Below, piece after piece: positions 27,576 through 37,922 of a DNA stretch of 64,000 bases. A model generated the notes under the pieces. It was not told the origin of the DNA, did not search any database, and worked only from the letters and a program-made list of their open reading frames with translations. Numbering within the stretch: position 1 is the first letter of the stretch; every line of letters starts with the position of its first letter. This stretch comes from Erwinia psidii (GTDB lineage: Bacteria; Pseudomonadota; Gammaproteobacteria; Enterobacterales; Enterobacteriaceae): the NCBI RefSeq assembly GCF_003846135.1, contig NZ_RHHM01000005.1:186001-250000 (forward strand), written 5' to 3'. The position numbers and the translations under genes are program-made.

Positions 27576-28400
27576 TCACAGAAAATTTTGCCTGATGGTA
27601 CGTGGAGACGTGCCAAACTCGCGCTTAAATAGCGTGGAAAAGTGATTGCTGTCACCAAATCCACAATGAAAGGCAATATCAGTGATGCGCATTTCGCTAT
27701 GTCGCAGCAGATGCCTTGCCTGTAACAGTCGCAGGCGGTTCAGATAACGCTGAGGCGTGCTGCCAGTCTGCTGCTTTAACTGGCGATGCAGCGTGCGCAG
27801 GGAGAGTGAAAATTGATCGGCCAACGCCTCCCAGTCGACTTCCTCACTGTAATGCGCGGCCAGCCAGTCCAGCAGACAGTGCATTCTGTCATGCTGATTA
27901 TCAGCCTGGAGTTCACTCATCCCATTACGTAGCAGCAGTAACAGTTGCATAAAATGCATTTCCTGCCCGGCCTGACTTTCCAGGGTGCATGGCTGTACAT
28001 CTTTCTTCATCACGTCAATAAGCTGCCGCACCTGTTCCAGTACCGCGTTATTAATCCGCCAGTGGTAAGGGTAATTCCCTTCGCTCTCCTGTGGAAGCAG
28101 GCGCTGGAAGCCGGTGATAAATCGAAACGCATCAGGCTCACGATACAGGACGTTAGTCAGAACCAGCCGGTCAGTTTTTTCATACAAATGGCGATCGTGG
28201 CTGCGTACAAAACAAACACAGCCGCCAGACAGCGGTTTTGGCTCCCCGTTAAAGATATGGATCCCGGCCCCCTGTTCAACGATCACGATCTCATGAAAAT
28301 CGTCATGGTAATGCTCAGGAAAGGCATTCTGTGGCACCCGGGGTTCAATGGCTACCGGGCCGCCGCCGGGGAAAAAATCCACGCTGTGTAGCACTGTCAT
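27576..28400 (-). CDS. rhaS: AraC-family activator RhaS
   Basis: 274 residues, beginning [13 protein letters not shown] as in E. coli RhaS (278). It has the cupin strand [20 protein letters not shown] and C-terminal DNA-binding domain with [20 protein letters not shown] and [15 protein letters not shown]. RhaS with rhamnose activates rhaBAD and rhaT. It is the promoter-proximal gene of rhaSR and is divergent from rhaB, with the shared control region between. Confidence 0.96.
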   Translation of the reverse strand: MTVLHSVDFFPGGGPVAIEPRVPQNAFPEHYHDDFHEIVIVEQGAGIHIFNGEPKPLSGGCVCFVRSHDRHLYEKTDRLVLTNVLYREPDAFRFITGFQRLLPQESEGNYPYHWRINNAVLEQVRQLIDVMKKDVQPCTLESQAGQEMHFMQLLLLLRNGMSELQADNQHDRMHCLLDWLAAHYSEEVDWEALADQFSLSLRTLHRQLKQQTGSTPQRYLNRLRLLQARHLLRHSEMRITDIAFHCGFGDSNHFSTLFKREFGTSPRTIRQNFL

Positions 28401-28697
28401 AATGTTCCTTCATTAACTATTTTTGGCAAAGTCTACAGACAGACGCCGCGCTTCACCTTGAGTTTTCGACAGGAAACAGCCTCCTTAAGACGAATTATTC
28501 AAGAACCCGTCCTGTGAAATTCATAATTGCGCGTCGCATCACATCAGGTTCTGGCGCGATTAAAAATAAAAAATGTGAGCTTTTTCACGTTCACCTTTGT
28601 CGCGTTGCCAGCTCCCCAGACTGGCTGGCAGTGAAGGAAAGGTACTAAATAGCCGGGCTTTTACACTGATGTTATTAAATTGACAGGAAGCCAAACC
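28401..28697. promoter_or_regulatory. Divergent rhaS / rhaB control region
   Basis: This 297-bp region separates rhaS and rhaB start codons, as in E. coli where RhaR, RhaS and CRP bind. A CRP-type site TGTGA-GCTTTT-TCACG is at 28574-28589, matching 9 of 10 core bases, about 110 bp before rhaB. I did not delimit the RhaS and RhaR half-sites by eye. Confidence 0.75.
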
Positions 28698-30170
28698 ATG
28701 AGCATGCGAAATTGTGTTGCCATTGATCTGGGCGCATCCAGCGGTCGCGTAATGCTGGCAAGCTATAACGCACACGATGGGAGTCTTGCGTTACAGGAGG
28801 TGGCCCGGACGAAAAATCGTCTTGTCTACGTTGACGACCAACAATGCTGGGATGTCGATGCACTCGAGGCCTTTATCGTTTCCTCGCTAAATGCCCTCGA
28901 ACCGCAGGGTATCATGATTGATAGCATCGGCATTGATACCTGGGGCGTGGATTTTGTCCTGTTAAATAAAGAGGGTGAACGTATCGGCTTGCCCGTGGCC
29001 TATCGTGACGATCGCACGCATGGCTTGCAGGCCCGCGCCATAAGAGAACTGGGACGCGACAATATATACCGGCGCACCGGCATTCAGTTTTTGCCGTTTA
29101 ACACGCTCTATCAGCTACGCGCACTGTCTGCAAGCCGCCCAGACTGGTTATACGATGTCCGCCATGCGCTGCTGATCCCTGATTATTTTCACTATCGGCT
29201 GACGGGCCAGGTTAACTGGGAATACACCAACGCCACCACAACTCAGCTTCTTAATATCACCACAGGGGAATGGGACAAGGTGCTGCTGGAGTGGACGGGA
29301 GTCAATCCTGACTGGTTTGGCCGACTTTCACAACCTGGAAGCAAAGTAGGCTGCTGGCAGAGTGGATCAGGCAAAAAAGTTCCGGTGGTTGCGGTAGCGA
29401 CACACGACACCGCCAGTGCGGTGCTGGCGGCGCCATTGACTGACGATGATTCGGCCTGGCTCAGTTCCGGCACCTGGTCGCTGATGGGCTTTGAAAGTTT
29501 CGAGCCATACAACGACAAGGCGGCACTGGCTGCCAATATTACCAATGAGGGGGGGGCGGAAGGGCGTTTCCGTGTGTTGAAAAACATCATGGGACTGTGG
29601 CTGTTGCAACGCGTTTGTAGCGAACTCTCAATTGATAACCTGGACCACCTGGTCAATGAGGCCAGAAATCAAACCGCCTGCCGCGCGTTAATTAATCCAA
29701 ATGACGAGCGTTTTATCAATCCGGTCAGCATGGTTTGTGAAATTCAGAATGCCTGTGTGGCACAGGGAATGCCACAGCCAACCACACCCGCTGCGTTAGC
29801 CCGGTGCATTTTTGACAGTCTGGCGCTGTTCTATCGCCAGGTACTGAAAGAGCTGGAGCAGGTTCGCGGTGCCCCTTTTAACCGGTTACATATTGTCGGG
29901 GGCGGTTGCCAGAATTCGTTGCTAAATCAACTCTGTGCTGATGCCTGCGGTATTCCGGTGGTGGCCGGACCGGTAGAGGCTTCGACGCTGGGTAATATTG
30001 GTTGCCAGCTTATTGCCAGTGGCGACATACGCGACGTCACACACCTTCGCCAGCTGATTAAACAAAATTTCCCCTTACAAACTTATAACCCACACGTCAG
30101 TGATGTATACCGGCACAACTGGCCACTTTTCCAGTCACTGACAAATACGGCTAAGGAGCTATGCATATGA
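28698..30170 (+). CDS. rhaB: Rhamnulokinase RhaB
   Basis: 490 residues (E. coli 489), FGGY carbohydrate-kinase family. N-terminal phosphate loop [16 protein letters not shown] (about 4-19), the [16 protein letters not shown] segment, and the C-terminal ATP-binding motif [16 protein letters not shown]. It phosphorylates L-rhamnulose. The ATG at 28698 follows AGGAAG; a TTG frame start at 28680 is unlikely. It overlaps rhaA by 4 bp. Confidence 0.97.
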   Translation: MSMRNCVAIDLGASSGRVMLASYNAHDGSLALQEVARTKNRLVYVDDQQCWDVDALEAFIVSSLNALEPQGIMIDSIGIDTWGVDFVLLNKEGERIGLPVAYRDDRTHGLQARAIRELGRDNIYRRTGIQFLPFNTLYQLRALSASRPDWLYDVRHALLIPDYFHYRLTGQVNWEYTNATTTQLLNITTGEWDKVLLEWTGVNPDWFGRLSQPGSKVGCWQSGSGKKVPVVAVATHDTASAVLAAPLTDDDSAWLSSGTWSLMGFESFEPYNDKAALAANITNEGGAEGRFRVLKNIMGLWLLQRVCSELSIDNLDHLVNEARNQTACRALINPNDERFINPVSMVCEIQNACVAQGMPQPTTPAALARCIFDSLALFYRQVLKELEQVRGAPFNRLHIVGGGCQNSLLNQLCADACGIPVVAGPVEASTLGNIGCQLIASGDIRDVTHLRQLIKQNFPLQTYNPHVSDVYRHNWPLFQSLTNTAKELCI

Positions 30171-31423
30171 CCCAGGCAATCGACCAGGCGTTCGGGTTGG
30201 CAAAACAGCGTTTTGCCGCTATCGGTATTGATGTTGATGCCGCAATGGCGCTGCTGGATAAGATGCCCATTTCCATACATTGCTGGCAGGGTGATGACGT
30301 GCGCGGCTTTGAAAATCCTCAGGGTGGACTGACTGGCGGCATTCAGGCAACGGGAAATTATCCCGGAAAAGCGCGTAATGCCACAGAGCTGCGCGCCGAT
30401 CTGGACAAGGCCCTGTCACTCATTCCCGGCGCAAAAAGGCTGAATTTGCATGCGATTTATCTGGAAAGCGATACGCCAGTTGAACGCAGCGATATCAGGC
30501 CGGAACATTTTGATCGGTGGGTGGAATGGGCCAAAGCCAACCAACTTGGACTTGATTTCAACCCCTCGTGCTTTTCACATCCAATGAGTGAGAGTGGTTT
30601 TACGCTTTCAAGTGCCAATAAGGAAGTCCGTCAGTTCTGGATTGAGCACTGCAAGGCCAGTCGTCGTATTTCTGCTTACTTTGGCGAGCAGCTGGGGACA
30701 CCGTCAGTGATGAATATCTGGGTCCCGGATGGGATGAAGGATCTCACCGTTGACCGCTTTGCTCCCAGAGAGCGTCTGATGAATTCACTTGATGAGGTTA
30801 TCAGTGAAAAACTGAATCCGGCTCATCATATTGACGCGGTAGAAAGCAAGCTTTTCGGTATTGGCGCGGAAAGTTACACCGTCGGGTCAAATGAATTTTG
30901 CCTTGGTTACGCTGCCAGCCGCCAGACCGCATTAACCCTGGATGCAGGACATTTTCATCCAACCGAAGTCATTTCTGACAAGATCTCCACCGCCATGCTT
31001 TATGTCCCGCGTCTGTTGCTGCACGTCAGTCGCCCGGTACGCTGGGACAGCGATCATGTGGTGTTGCTGGATGATGAAACGCAGGCCATTGCCAACGAGA
31101 TAGTCCGTCAGAAGTTGTTTGACAAAGTGCATATCGGTCTGGACTTTTTCGATGCCTCAATTAACCGCATCGCTGCCTGGGTGATTGGTACGCGTAATGC
31201 CAGAAAAGCGCTGTTGCGGGCGTTGCTTGAACCCGTTGACCGGTTGAAAAAACTGGAGCTGGAAGGGGACTACACCTCACGTCTCGCGCTGTTGGAAGAG
31301 CAAAAATGTCTGCCCTGGCAGGCGGTGTGGGAGACCTACTGTCTGCGTCACGACGTTCCTGCCGATGCCAGCTGGCTCAGTGAGGTACGCCATTATGAAC
31401 AACAAATTCTCAGTAAACGCTAA
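30167..31423 (+). CDS. rhaA: L-rhamnose isomerase RhaA
   Basis: 418 residues (E. coli 419) with strong identity throughout, including [28 protein letters not shown] and the metal-site region [15 protein letters not shown] and [15 protein letters not shown]. It converts L-rhamnose to L-rhamnulose. The ATG at 30167 lies 8 nt after AAGGAG and overlaps the rhaB stop (ATGA); an in-frame ATG two codons earlier is too close to the ribosome-binding site. Confidence 0.97.
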   Translation: MTQAIDQAFGLAKQRFAAIGIDVDAAMALLDKMPISIHCWQGDDVRGFENPQGGLTGGIQATGNYPGKARNATELRADLDKALSLIPGAKRLNLHAIYLESDTPVERSDIRPEHFDRWVEWAKANQLGLDFNPSCFSHPMSESGFTLSSANKEVRQFWIEHCKASRRISAYFGEQLGTPSVMNIWVPDGMKDLTVDRFAPRERLMNSLDEVISEKLNPAHHIDAVESKLFGIGAESYTVGSNEFCLGYAASRQTALTLDAGHFHPTEVISDKISTAMLYVPRLLLHVSRPVRWDSDHVVLLDDETQAIANEIVRQKLFDKVHIGLDFFDASINRIAAWVIGTRNARKALLRALLEPVDRLKKLELEGDYTSRLALLEEQKCLPWQAVWETYCLRHDVPADASWLSEVRHYEQQILSKR

Positions 31424-31432
31424 GGGTGTATT

Positions 31433-32275
31433 ATGCAACACATTCTGACTTCATGGTTTGTCCAGGGAATGGTCAAAGCAACCAGTGATATGTGGCTTAA
31501 AGGATGGGATGAACGCAATGGCGGTAACGTCAGTCTGCGTTTGCTGGATGAAGAGGTAAAACCTTTTACCCAGGATTTTTACCGCGCACCGCGCACCGTC
31601 GAGCTGAGTCAGCCTGCACCCTCGCTGGCTAACTGCTGGTTTTTGGTCACCGGTTCCGGCAAGTTTTTCCGTAACGTGGAGCTTGATCCTGCGGACTGTC
31701 TGGTGCTGCTGCGCGTCAGTGAAGATGGCAGGGCTTACCAAATATACTGGGGACTGGTCAACGGCGGACTACCTACCTCTGAACTGGCGTCACACTTTCA
31801 GTCACATGCGGTGCGAATGAAGGTAAGCAATGGTGCAGATCGGGTGATTATGCATTGCCATGCCACAAACTTTATGTCCCTGAGTTATATCGCTGAACTG
31901 GATTCTGCCCGTTTCACCCGTCTGCTGTGGGAAGGCAGCACGGAGTGCCTGGTGGTGTTCCCGGATGGTGTGGGGATCGTGCCGTGGATGGTACCGGGTA
32001 CAGACGGTATTGGTGACGCGACGGCAGAGAAAATGGCGTCACACAGCCTGGTCATGTGGCCATTTCATGGCATCTTTGGTGCCGGTCCAACACTGGATGA
32101 AACTTTCGGTCTTATTGACACTGCCGAAAAATCGTCAGAAGTGGTGGTAAAAGTGCTGTCGATGGGGGGAATGCGACAAAGCATTACTACAGAAGAACTG
32201 ATTGCTTTGGGGAAACGGTTCGGCGTCACCCCTTGGCAGGCGGCAATAGAGGCACGGCATCCTTATGTTGCGTAA
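31433..32275 (+). CDS. rhaD: Rhamnulose-1-phosphate aldolase RhaD
   Basis: 280 residues (E. coli 274), class II aldolase. [11 protein letters not shown] (about 24-34) and the zinc-binding [10 protein letters not shown] (about 138-147) are visible, with the third histidine in the C-terminal part (WPFHGIFG). It splits rhamnulose 1-phosphate to dihydroxyacetone phosphate and L-lactaldehyde. It follows rhaA by 9 bp and overlaps rhaM. Confidence 0.96.
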   Translation: MQHILTSWFVQGMVKATSDMWLKGWDERNGGNVSLRLLDEEVKPFTQDFYRAPRTVELSQPAPSLANCWFLVTGSGKFFRNVELDPADCLVLLRVSEDGRAYQIYWGLVNGGLPTSELASHFQSHAVRMKVSNGADRVIMHCHATNFMSLSYIAELDSARFTRLLWEGSTECLVVFPDGVGIVPWMVPGTDGIGDATAEKMASHSLVMWPFHGIFGAGPTLDETFGLIDTAEKSSEVVVKVLSMGGMRQSITTEELIALGKRFGVTPWQAAIEARHPYVA

Positions 32276-32579
32276 GGCGTTCGTCATGCAAATCCATCCT
32301 GACAAACATCAGGAGTATCAGCAACGGCATGACCCTATCTGGCCGGAACTGGCCCGGACACTGAAAGAACATGGGGCGCATCATTACAGTATTTTTCTTG
32401 ACGCACCCCGTAATCTGCTGTTTGCCGTTGTGGATATTGAATCAGAAGCACGCTGGAATGCTGTTGCGCAAACGGAGGTGTGCCAGCGATGGTGGCGTTC
32501 GATGTGTGAACTTATGCCGTCAAACGCTGACTGCAGCCCGGTCAGCGCTGAACTTTCCTGTATGTTTTATCTGGCATAA
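32265..32579 (+). CDS. rhaM: L-rhamnose mutarotase RhaM
   Basis: 104 residues, the length of E. coli RhaM (YiiL). Family motifs: [20 protein letters not shown] (about 11-30), [11 protein letters not shown] and [13 protein letters not shown]. It interconverts the rhamnose anomers. Its start lies inside the end of rhaD (11-bp overlap), so translation is coupled. This is the last gene of rhaBADM. Confidence 0.96.
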   Translation: MLRKAFVMQIHPDKHQEYQQRHDPIWPELARTLKEHGAHHYSIFLDAPRNLLFAVVDIESEARWNAVAQTEVCQRWWRSMCELMPSNADCSPVSAELSCMFYLA

Positions 32580-32607
32580 AAAAGCGGTCTGCTCCAGGGC
32601 AGGCCGC
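32577..32607 (-). terminator. sotB terminator
   Basis: On the minus strand the stem GCGGCCTGC/GCAGACCGC (loop about 6, one G-T pair) is followed directly by TTTTTTT, and it starts 3 bp after the sotB stop. It is a clear Rho-independent terminator for sotB; reading plus, the same stem lies just after rhaM but lacks a U-run. Confidence 0.85.
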
Positions 32608-32609
32608 GG

Positions 32610-33794
32610 TCAGCCGTTGATGCGTAACTGAGGATAGCGACGCATACTCCATGCGCACCATGCCAGAGAAATCAGTCCGATCGCGCCACCAACGTAGCCA
32701 ATACTGGCCATATTCAGAGACAAACTGACCTGATTACCCAGTAACGCTCCGCCACCAATCCCAATATTGTAGATGCCCGAGAGTAGCGACATCGCCACAT
32801 CGGTGGCATCAGGAGCCAGTGCCAGAACCCGCACCTGAACCGCAAGGCCGATGATCATCATCGACATTCCCCAGAAAATGCATAGTGTCGAAATTGCCAT
32901 GCTGTGCGTGGCCGCAATAAACAAGCCCAGCATACACAGTGAAACGATGGCAATGGCCCCGAGTAAGAACACAGCCGGATACTTATTTCCCAGAGCGCTG
33001 AACAGGATGCTTCCCACGATGCCAGCCGCACCAAAGATCAGCAGTAAAAAGGTGGTGAAATTCCCACCCATACCCGCCACGATCTGAATAAACGGCTCAA
33101 TGTAACTGTAAGCGGTGTAATGAGCGGTGACCACTACCGCAATCAAAAGGTAAAGTGCGGCCAGAGCAGGGCGCCTGAATAGCATCGGTACACTTTTTAG
33201 TGAGCCGCTGTGTTCACTGGGTAATTTAGGCAACAGCTTAAGCAGGCAAATCATGGTGGCGAGGGCGACAACACCGATCACCCCGAAGGTGACGCGCCAT
33301 CCGAGGAACTGACCGATAACCCGGCCAATAGGTAAACCCAGTACCATTGCCAGGGCCGTGCCGGTCGCCAACATACTGAGCGCCTGCGTTTTTTTGCCGG
33401 CGGGCGCCACTCTTATCGCCAGCGACGCTGTAATTGACCAGAAAATCGCATGCGAGAGCGCAATACCAATTCTGGATACCACCAGAACACTGAAGCTCCA
33501 GGCCAGCGTGGACAATACATGGCTGAAAATAAAGAGCAGAAAAATGGCCATCAACAGGAAACGCCGTTCAACGTTGCGGGTAAGCAACATCATGGGTAGA
33601 GACAGCAGCGCCACCACCCAGGCATAGATTGTCAACATCAGACCTACCTGCGCGGTCGGCATGAAAAAGCTGACCGCAATGTCAGACAGCAGGCCAACTG
33701 GTGCAAACTCGGTGGTATTAAAGATAAACGCGGCAATGGCTAACATGATGACACGTAACCATGCAACTTTGCGTGAAACGTTAGTTGATTGCAT
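32610..33794 (-). CDS. sotB: Sugar efflux transporter SotB
   Basis: 394 residues (E. coli SotB/YdeA 396), MFS with twelve helices. The opening [20 protein letters not shown], the [15 protein letters not shown] stretch and [20 protein letters not shown] match the E. coli protein closely. SotB exports arabinose, lactose and IPTG-type sugars. Its neighbour here is the rhamnose operon, which may be chance. It is divergent from an Rrf2-type regulator; a palindrome lies just upstream. Confidence 0.94.
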   Translation of the reverse strand: MQSTNVSRKVAWLRVIMLAIAAFIFNTTEFAPVGLLSDIAVSFFMPTAQVGLMLTIYAWVVALLSLPMMLLTRNVERRFLLMAIFLLFIFSHVLSTLAWSFSVLVVSRIGIALSHAIFWSITASLAIRVAPAGKKTQALSMLATGTALAMVLGLPIGRVIGQFLGWRVTFGVIGVVALATMICLLKLLPKLPSEHSGSLKSVPMLFRRPALAALYLLIAVVVTAHYTAYSYIEPFIQIVAGMGGNFTTFLLLIFGAAGIVGSILFSALGNKYPAVFLLGAIAIVSLCMLGLFIAATHSMAISTLCIFWGMSMMIIGLAVQVRVLALAPDATDVAMSLLSGIYNIGIGGGALLGNQVSLSLNMASIGYVGGAIGLISLAWCAWSMRRYPQLRING

Positions 33795-33823
33795 TGGGAT
33801 TTACGACTTATTGGGCTGGGTTA

Positions 33824-33842
33824 ATTTCGTTCCAAACGAAAT
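33824..33842. promoter_or_regulatory. 19-bp palindrome upstream of sotB
   Basis: ATTTCGTT-CCA-AACGAAAT is a perfect dyad (8-bp arms, 3-bp centre) 30 bp before the sotB start codon. The size and symmetry fit a dimeric repressor operator. The regulator is unknown; the Rrf2-type gene on the other side is one candidate. Confidence 0.7.
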
Positions 33843-34153
33843 CAGAATGAAGATTACATATTGTGTGTGATCTGCTTTGCAGATGACATATAAAAATTAT
33901 CTTTTTTGTAAATCAACCGATGCTGGACAGCATGCCTCGACGTAGAGCGGGCCGTTTGCTTAAAACATTTAGCGCATAATTCCCGGCTTTTCATGGTGAT
34001 ACATTTAAGAGCGGTAATCGCTTATTGGCTATCTTCTAAATAACCACGTTATTTGTTATATTAATTTAAAATTCACATACAACTAACTGATTTAAATACA
34101 TTTTGAAATGGCAGCAACCACAGTAAATCACAGCCGAACGCAAGGGCATAAAG

Positions 34154-34606
34154 ATGCTTGATATCCGTTTTCCTACGGCAGTACAAATGGTACTCTGCAT
34201 AGCCCAGGCGGAGCGGGAAGGTAAACGCAGCACCAGCAAAATTCTGGCTGCCAGCCTTGAGGCTAATCCCAGTTTTGTCCGTAAAATGATGGTACCGCTC
34301 AGCCGTGACGGCATCATCGTATCGACGCTTGGCCGGACCGGTACTATCAGACTGGGGCGGTCGGCAGATCAGATTACCCTTTGTGACATATATATGTCAG
34401 TGCTGGAAGACAAGCCTCTGTTGGCGGGGCGGCCAGAGGTATCACCACGCTGTCTGGTGAGTGCTAACAGTTGCTGGTTTTTTAAAGAACTGGCGCAAGA
34501 GGCAGAGCAGGCCACCATGGATGTTCTGTCGGGACGCACGGTGGCGGACGCCCTGAAAGAGATCGGTGAACGTGACCAACGCCACACTCTTAATGTTCGT
34601 AGCTGA
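34154..34606 (+). CDS. Rrf2-family transcriptional regulator
   Basis: 150 residues with an N-terminal winged helix (about 8-65: TSKILAASLEANPSFVRKMM as the helix-turn-helix) and the Rrf2 dimer helix. Cysteines occur at CDIY and CLVSANSC (about 78, 99 and 106), so an iron-sulphur cluster is possible but the spacing is not that of IscR or NsrR; it is closer to YwnA-type members. Signal and targets are unknown. It is divergent from sotB with 360 bp between. Confidence 0.85.
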   Translation: MLDIRFPTAVQMVLCIAQAEREGKRSTSKILAASLEANPSFVRKMMVPLSRDGIIVSTLGRTGTIRLGRSADQITLCDIYMSVLEDKPLLAGRPEVSPRCLVSANSCWFFKELAQEAEQATMDVLSGRTVADALKEIGERDQRHTLNVRS

Positions 34607-34851
34607 GGCAACCTCAGCTGATGATCTTAACTAAAACCCATTCAGTCTCAGCTTCCACTCCCGCTGAGGAGATCGTTTCCTTCATTAAATAGCTATATGG
34701 ACACTAACCCGATGCAAGTAGGGACAGCTATTCAAAAAACAGTGGGGTAGGGAAGCAGCGCGCCATTCTGCCAGATCCTGTTCTAAAGCGGTGCGGCTCT
34801 GTATAATCTGCAAATTACAATGCCTTCTTCACTTCTCTGACAGGAAACGTC

Positions 34852-35871
34852 ATGGAGATACCAAAACTGAATAAGCAGGTAGGGTGTGAGTTAGCCAGCT
34901 ATTTGCTGATTACGCTTGCCCTGTTTTTAATTTTTCCGCTGCGCTTATTGCCCTGTTTTTTGACAGGTTTTATCGTTTATGAAACTATTCTGGCGCTTAC
35001 ACCGTGGGTAGAGAAATGGGTTAAAGGCCCGCTGGCCCGATGGATTATTATTTTCTTTCTTACCATGATGGTCGTTGTCTCGTTGGCTTTGGCGATAACC
35101 AAACTGACCGGCTTTTTGCTGCATGATTTTCAGGATCCGGCTGCTTTTCACGCCACCGCGAGCAAACTGCTTGAGGATGCCCAACGTACTCTGTCGCCGG
35201 TTATTGCACGCTATTTACCTTCAGACATTGATGAGTTGCAGCATCAGGTGATGACCTGGCTACGGGAGCATCTGGTGGTAGTGCAAACCTTCGGCAGGAC
35301 CGCTGCTCACACATTTGCAACGATGTTGATTGGTATGCTACTGGGCGCGATTATTTCACTGCGCATCGGCGGGAACGACAGGCAGAATGCGCCTTTGAAA
35401 CATGCATTGCTTGAACGTCTCAGCAGACTGGCGGCCTCTTTTCATAATGTTGTTTTTGCACAAATCAAAGTATCGCTGATTAATACATTACTCACCGCCG
35501 GATTTTTGTTTGGTTTATTACCGCTATTTGATCTGCATTTTCCGTTTGCCAAAACGATAGTAATAGTGACTTTCATTGCCGGACTGCTGCCAGTTATTGG
35601 TAATCTCATTTCTAACACCATCATCGTACTTGTTGGGCTTTCTATCTCTCTTGAAGCGGCGTTGATAGCCCTGACTTTTCTGATACTGGTGCATAAACTG
35701 GAATATTTTATCAATGCCCGGATCTTTGGCTCACGGATCAACGCTAAAACCTGGGAAATTCTGTTGGTCATGCTGGTATTTGAATCAGCATTTGGTATGG
35801 CTGGAGTGGTGGCAGCCCCGGTGTATTACGCCTATCTCAAATCAGAGTTGCGCTATGCCAGACTGATTTAA
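34852..35871 (+). CDS. AI-2E family transporter (UPF0118 permease)
   Basis: 339 residues with about eight membrane helices and a central soluble part (about 95-160). The C-terminal GLLPVIGNLISNTIIVLVGL and the LEYFINARIFGSRINAKTWEI segment are the family signature of the AI-2E/YdiK/TqsA group. Members export autoinducer-2 or act as Na+/H+ antiporters, so substrate is open. In E. coli tqsA lies next to pntB, but this protein is too divergent for me to call it TqsA. AGGAAA precedes ATG. Confidence 0.85.
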   Translation: MEIPKLNKQVGCELASYLLITLALFLIFPLRLLPCFLTGFIVYETILALTPWVEKWVKGPLARWIIIFFLTMMVVVSLALAITKLTGFLLHDFQDPAAFHATASKLLEDAQRTLSPVIARYLPSDIDELQHQVMTWLREHLVVVQTFGRTAAHTFATMLIGMLLGAIISLRIGGNDRQNAPLKHALLERLSRLAASFHNVVFAQIKVSLINTLLTAGFLFGLLPLFDLHFPFAKTIVIVTFIAGLLPVIGNLISNTIIVLVGLSISLEAALIALTFLILVHKLEYFINARIFGSRINAKTWEILLVMLVFESAFGMAGVVAAPVYYAYLKSELRYARLI

Positions 35872-35880
35872 GCCTCCACG

Positions 35881-35900
35881 GGGGGAATTCCCCCAGGTTT
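35881..35900 (+). terminator. Possible terminator after the AI-2E permease
   Basis: GGGGGAATTCCCCC followed by AGGTTTT lies 9 bp after the stop. The loop would be only four bases; I consider it a likely but unusual terminator. Confidence 0.5.
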
Positions 35901-36029
35901 TGCCGGTCAGGGCATCTGCAAATGTTTGGAGGGAGGCGGGAGCAAGGTTACTCATGGTGTGCGAAGAGATACGCAATTTAACATAATATACATTATACGC
36001 ACCAATGGTAAGGATGGCAGAATCTGACG

Positions 36030-36781
36030 GGAATCGTTGATACTGGCCATCAACTGGCTACTATCGACAGTGATTCAAAATCATCCGTTTCTCCAAACGA
36101 ATCAGAATCAAATGTCTGTCAGCAGTAACGGCCTGACCTCACCAATCAGGCCTTTCATCCAATTGCAGTTGGTAAATCTGTACCTGATACACGAGAATCA
36201 AACACCACTTCTTCAGTGCCATCATCATGATGCCGGACAATCTGATAACCGGATTACGGGTTCTGGCTCTCAGCTTCATAAGCAGCCCGGAATGCGGATG
36301 GATGTACTGATGCAGAAACCACTAACACACATAATTTCATCGTGTGGAACATCAGGACACTGGAAAAACAAGATATTCTGGCACTCGAAAGGCATATTTC
36401 TACATTAAGTTCATACACTTACATTACGAAGATGTTTATGAAAAAGCGGTATCTGGAGAAAAGTAAAAGGATTAACAGTCTCAGGAACAAGCGGCGTTGA
36501 ACTGGTTTTCGTCAACGTAATTGCTTTCTGTCTGGCAGTTGTTGCCTGGCTAATGAAAACTTTCGAGGTTGAATGGCAAACAGCACTAGAAACTGCGCCT
36601 GGCCTGATAGGCTGTCGGTGCGGGGATCAAAATTGAAACAGGTCTTGTTCGCTGGGGTGCTCCACTGGCGATCGCCCTTCTGATTCCGGTATTCAAACCA
36701 ATTCTTAAGGAAGCTGCCGGAGTACGTGAAATGGATGGGTTGGTTTCCGATGATATGGTTTCGTGGTACGGAACTGGCTGA
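36030..36781 (+). pseudogene. Frameshifted relic of a possible secreted or membrane protein
   Basis: No single frame is open, but plus-strand segments join in order with protein-like composition. First a Ser/Thr/Asn-rich part (TGHQLATIDSDSKSSVSPNE; then HPIAVGKSVPDTRESNTTSS), then YEDVYEKAVSGEK (36425-36463), VKGLTVSGTSGVELVFVNVI through AFCLAVVAWLMKTFEVEWQT (36463-36612), and after a +1 shift GAGIKIETGLVRWGAPLAIA through LLIPVFKPILKEAAGVREMD to a stop at 36781. At least four frame changes are needed. Two hydrophobic stretches suggest membrane insertion. I cannot name the family. The neighbouring unknown gene at 37221 may be related. Confidence 0.5.
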
Positions 36782-37220
36782 TGTTTTTTCGGAATTCTTA
36801 TCATCGGATAACCGCGCGGTCTTTTTCAGGATATCCCGCACTTCTTCGGTGCGTTTCAGTTGCGAATATAACGTGTAAGAGAAAATGAGTTTCTTTAACT
36901 CTGTCCGAATAAAAATAAAAAATGATTAACGTAATCCACACCACAAAATGATTCATATAAATGATTATTATTCCCCCTCCGAATTATTGCTTTTCTTAAT
37001 ACAGGGAGGTAATTGTGTCTTTATAATTATTCTCTGACGATATGAGGAGTGACCTATTGCAAAAATGACGAATCAAGTTGCTGAAGAACCGCTATGATAA
37101 AATCATCTGACTGTTTTCACTTGAAAATTCATAGTCAGTCTGAAAAAACAGATTATGTAAGAATAACCAACTCCAGGTATATTCATGCCAGGATAACAAA
37201 GTCATAAAAAGGAGATAAGA
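36782..37220. other. AT-rich region upstream of the unknown gene
   Basis: About 440 bp without a convincing frame, markedly AT-rich from 36900 on. It probably holds the promoter of the gene at 37221. No operator or repeat was recognised. Confidence 0.45.
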
Positions 37221-37709
37221 ATGTCTACAATCAATCTTTCATCAAATTATGGATTTATAGATCGTAATATATGGGGAGCACCGCAACCCGGCATGGGGGA
37301 AGCATTGAAAGATCTTTTTAATTTTTTCCTGGAAACCTGTCGAACCTATGATATTCACGACATTGACCTCAGGCGGTTTGAATTTGAATATCCAACGGAA
37401 AGTGGAACATCAATATGGGGTTTTTTCGATCTCTCTCTTTTGGAGTATATGTTTAATGAGATTCTTTTTGAGAATTCAAATATTACAGCAGTCGAGTGGT
37501 CTTATTATCACCCCAATATGACTCCAACACATCCGGGCATAGCATACAATATTGTAGTAAAGTTTGAAAACGGATACATTCATGATGATTGGATGTATAA
37601 CTTAATTGCACTGGCACCTGACGGGCAATTCAGGGTTAATATGGTATTTTCTCCTTACCCAGGAATGAACAGCCATAGTTTAAGAAAGGCCGCATTACAA
37701 AATATATAA
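37221..37709 (+). CDS. Hypothetical AT-rich gene, 162 residues
   Basis: A strong AAAAAGGAGATAAGA ribosome-binding sequence precedes ATG, so the gene is probably expressed. The product is acidic, rich in aromatic residues (many F, Y, W) and has no signal peptide or membrane helix; a soluble alpha/beta protein is likely (for example SIWGFFDLSLLEYMFNEILF, then ITAVEWSYYHPNMTPTHPGI). Base composition is far lower in GC than the neighbours, a sign of transfer. Size, acidity and position after a decayed gene would suit an immunity-type protein, but no family is recognised. Confidence 0.7.
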   Translation: MSTINLSSNYGFIDRNIWGAPQPGMGEALKDLFNFFLETCRTYDIHDIDLRRFEFEYPTESGTSIWGFFDLSLLEYMFNEILFENSNITAVEWSYYHPNMTPTHPGIAYNIVVKFENGYIHDDWMYNLIALAPDGQFRVNMVFSPYPGMNSHSLRKAALQNI

Positions 37710-37815
37710 ACTCTACCCCTTCATAAATCATGGAGGTTTCTTTCCATGTGTATAATCAGGGAAAGAAAACAAAGATAAAAATCAGTTAAAAGGCACAAAA
37801 CCTGGATTTGAGTTC

Positions 37816-37840
37816 GGTGAGCGCCTGAACGCTCACCTTT
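37816..37840 (+). terminator. Terminator after the unknown gene
   Basis: GGTGAGCG pairs with CGCTCACC around 6 nt and is followed by TTTAAAA. It lies 107 nt after the stop of the unknown gene and 85 nt beyond the stop of the convergent chemoreceptor gene, so it can serve either. Confidence 0.7.
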
Positions 37841-37922
37841 AAAACAACGGCAGTCACACAGAATTAATTACAGGGTTTTTCTGACATTCCTGACGCTTCA
37901 GAATAATTTGTGAATAAGTTAC

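Noticed and set aside
36512..36841. 109-residue minus-strand frame
   Set aside because: The plus strand of the same stretch gives more protein-like sequence with hydrophobic helices, and the minus frame has no ribosome-binding site.
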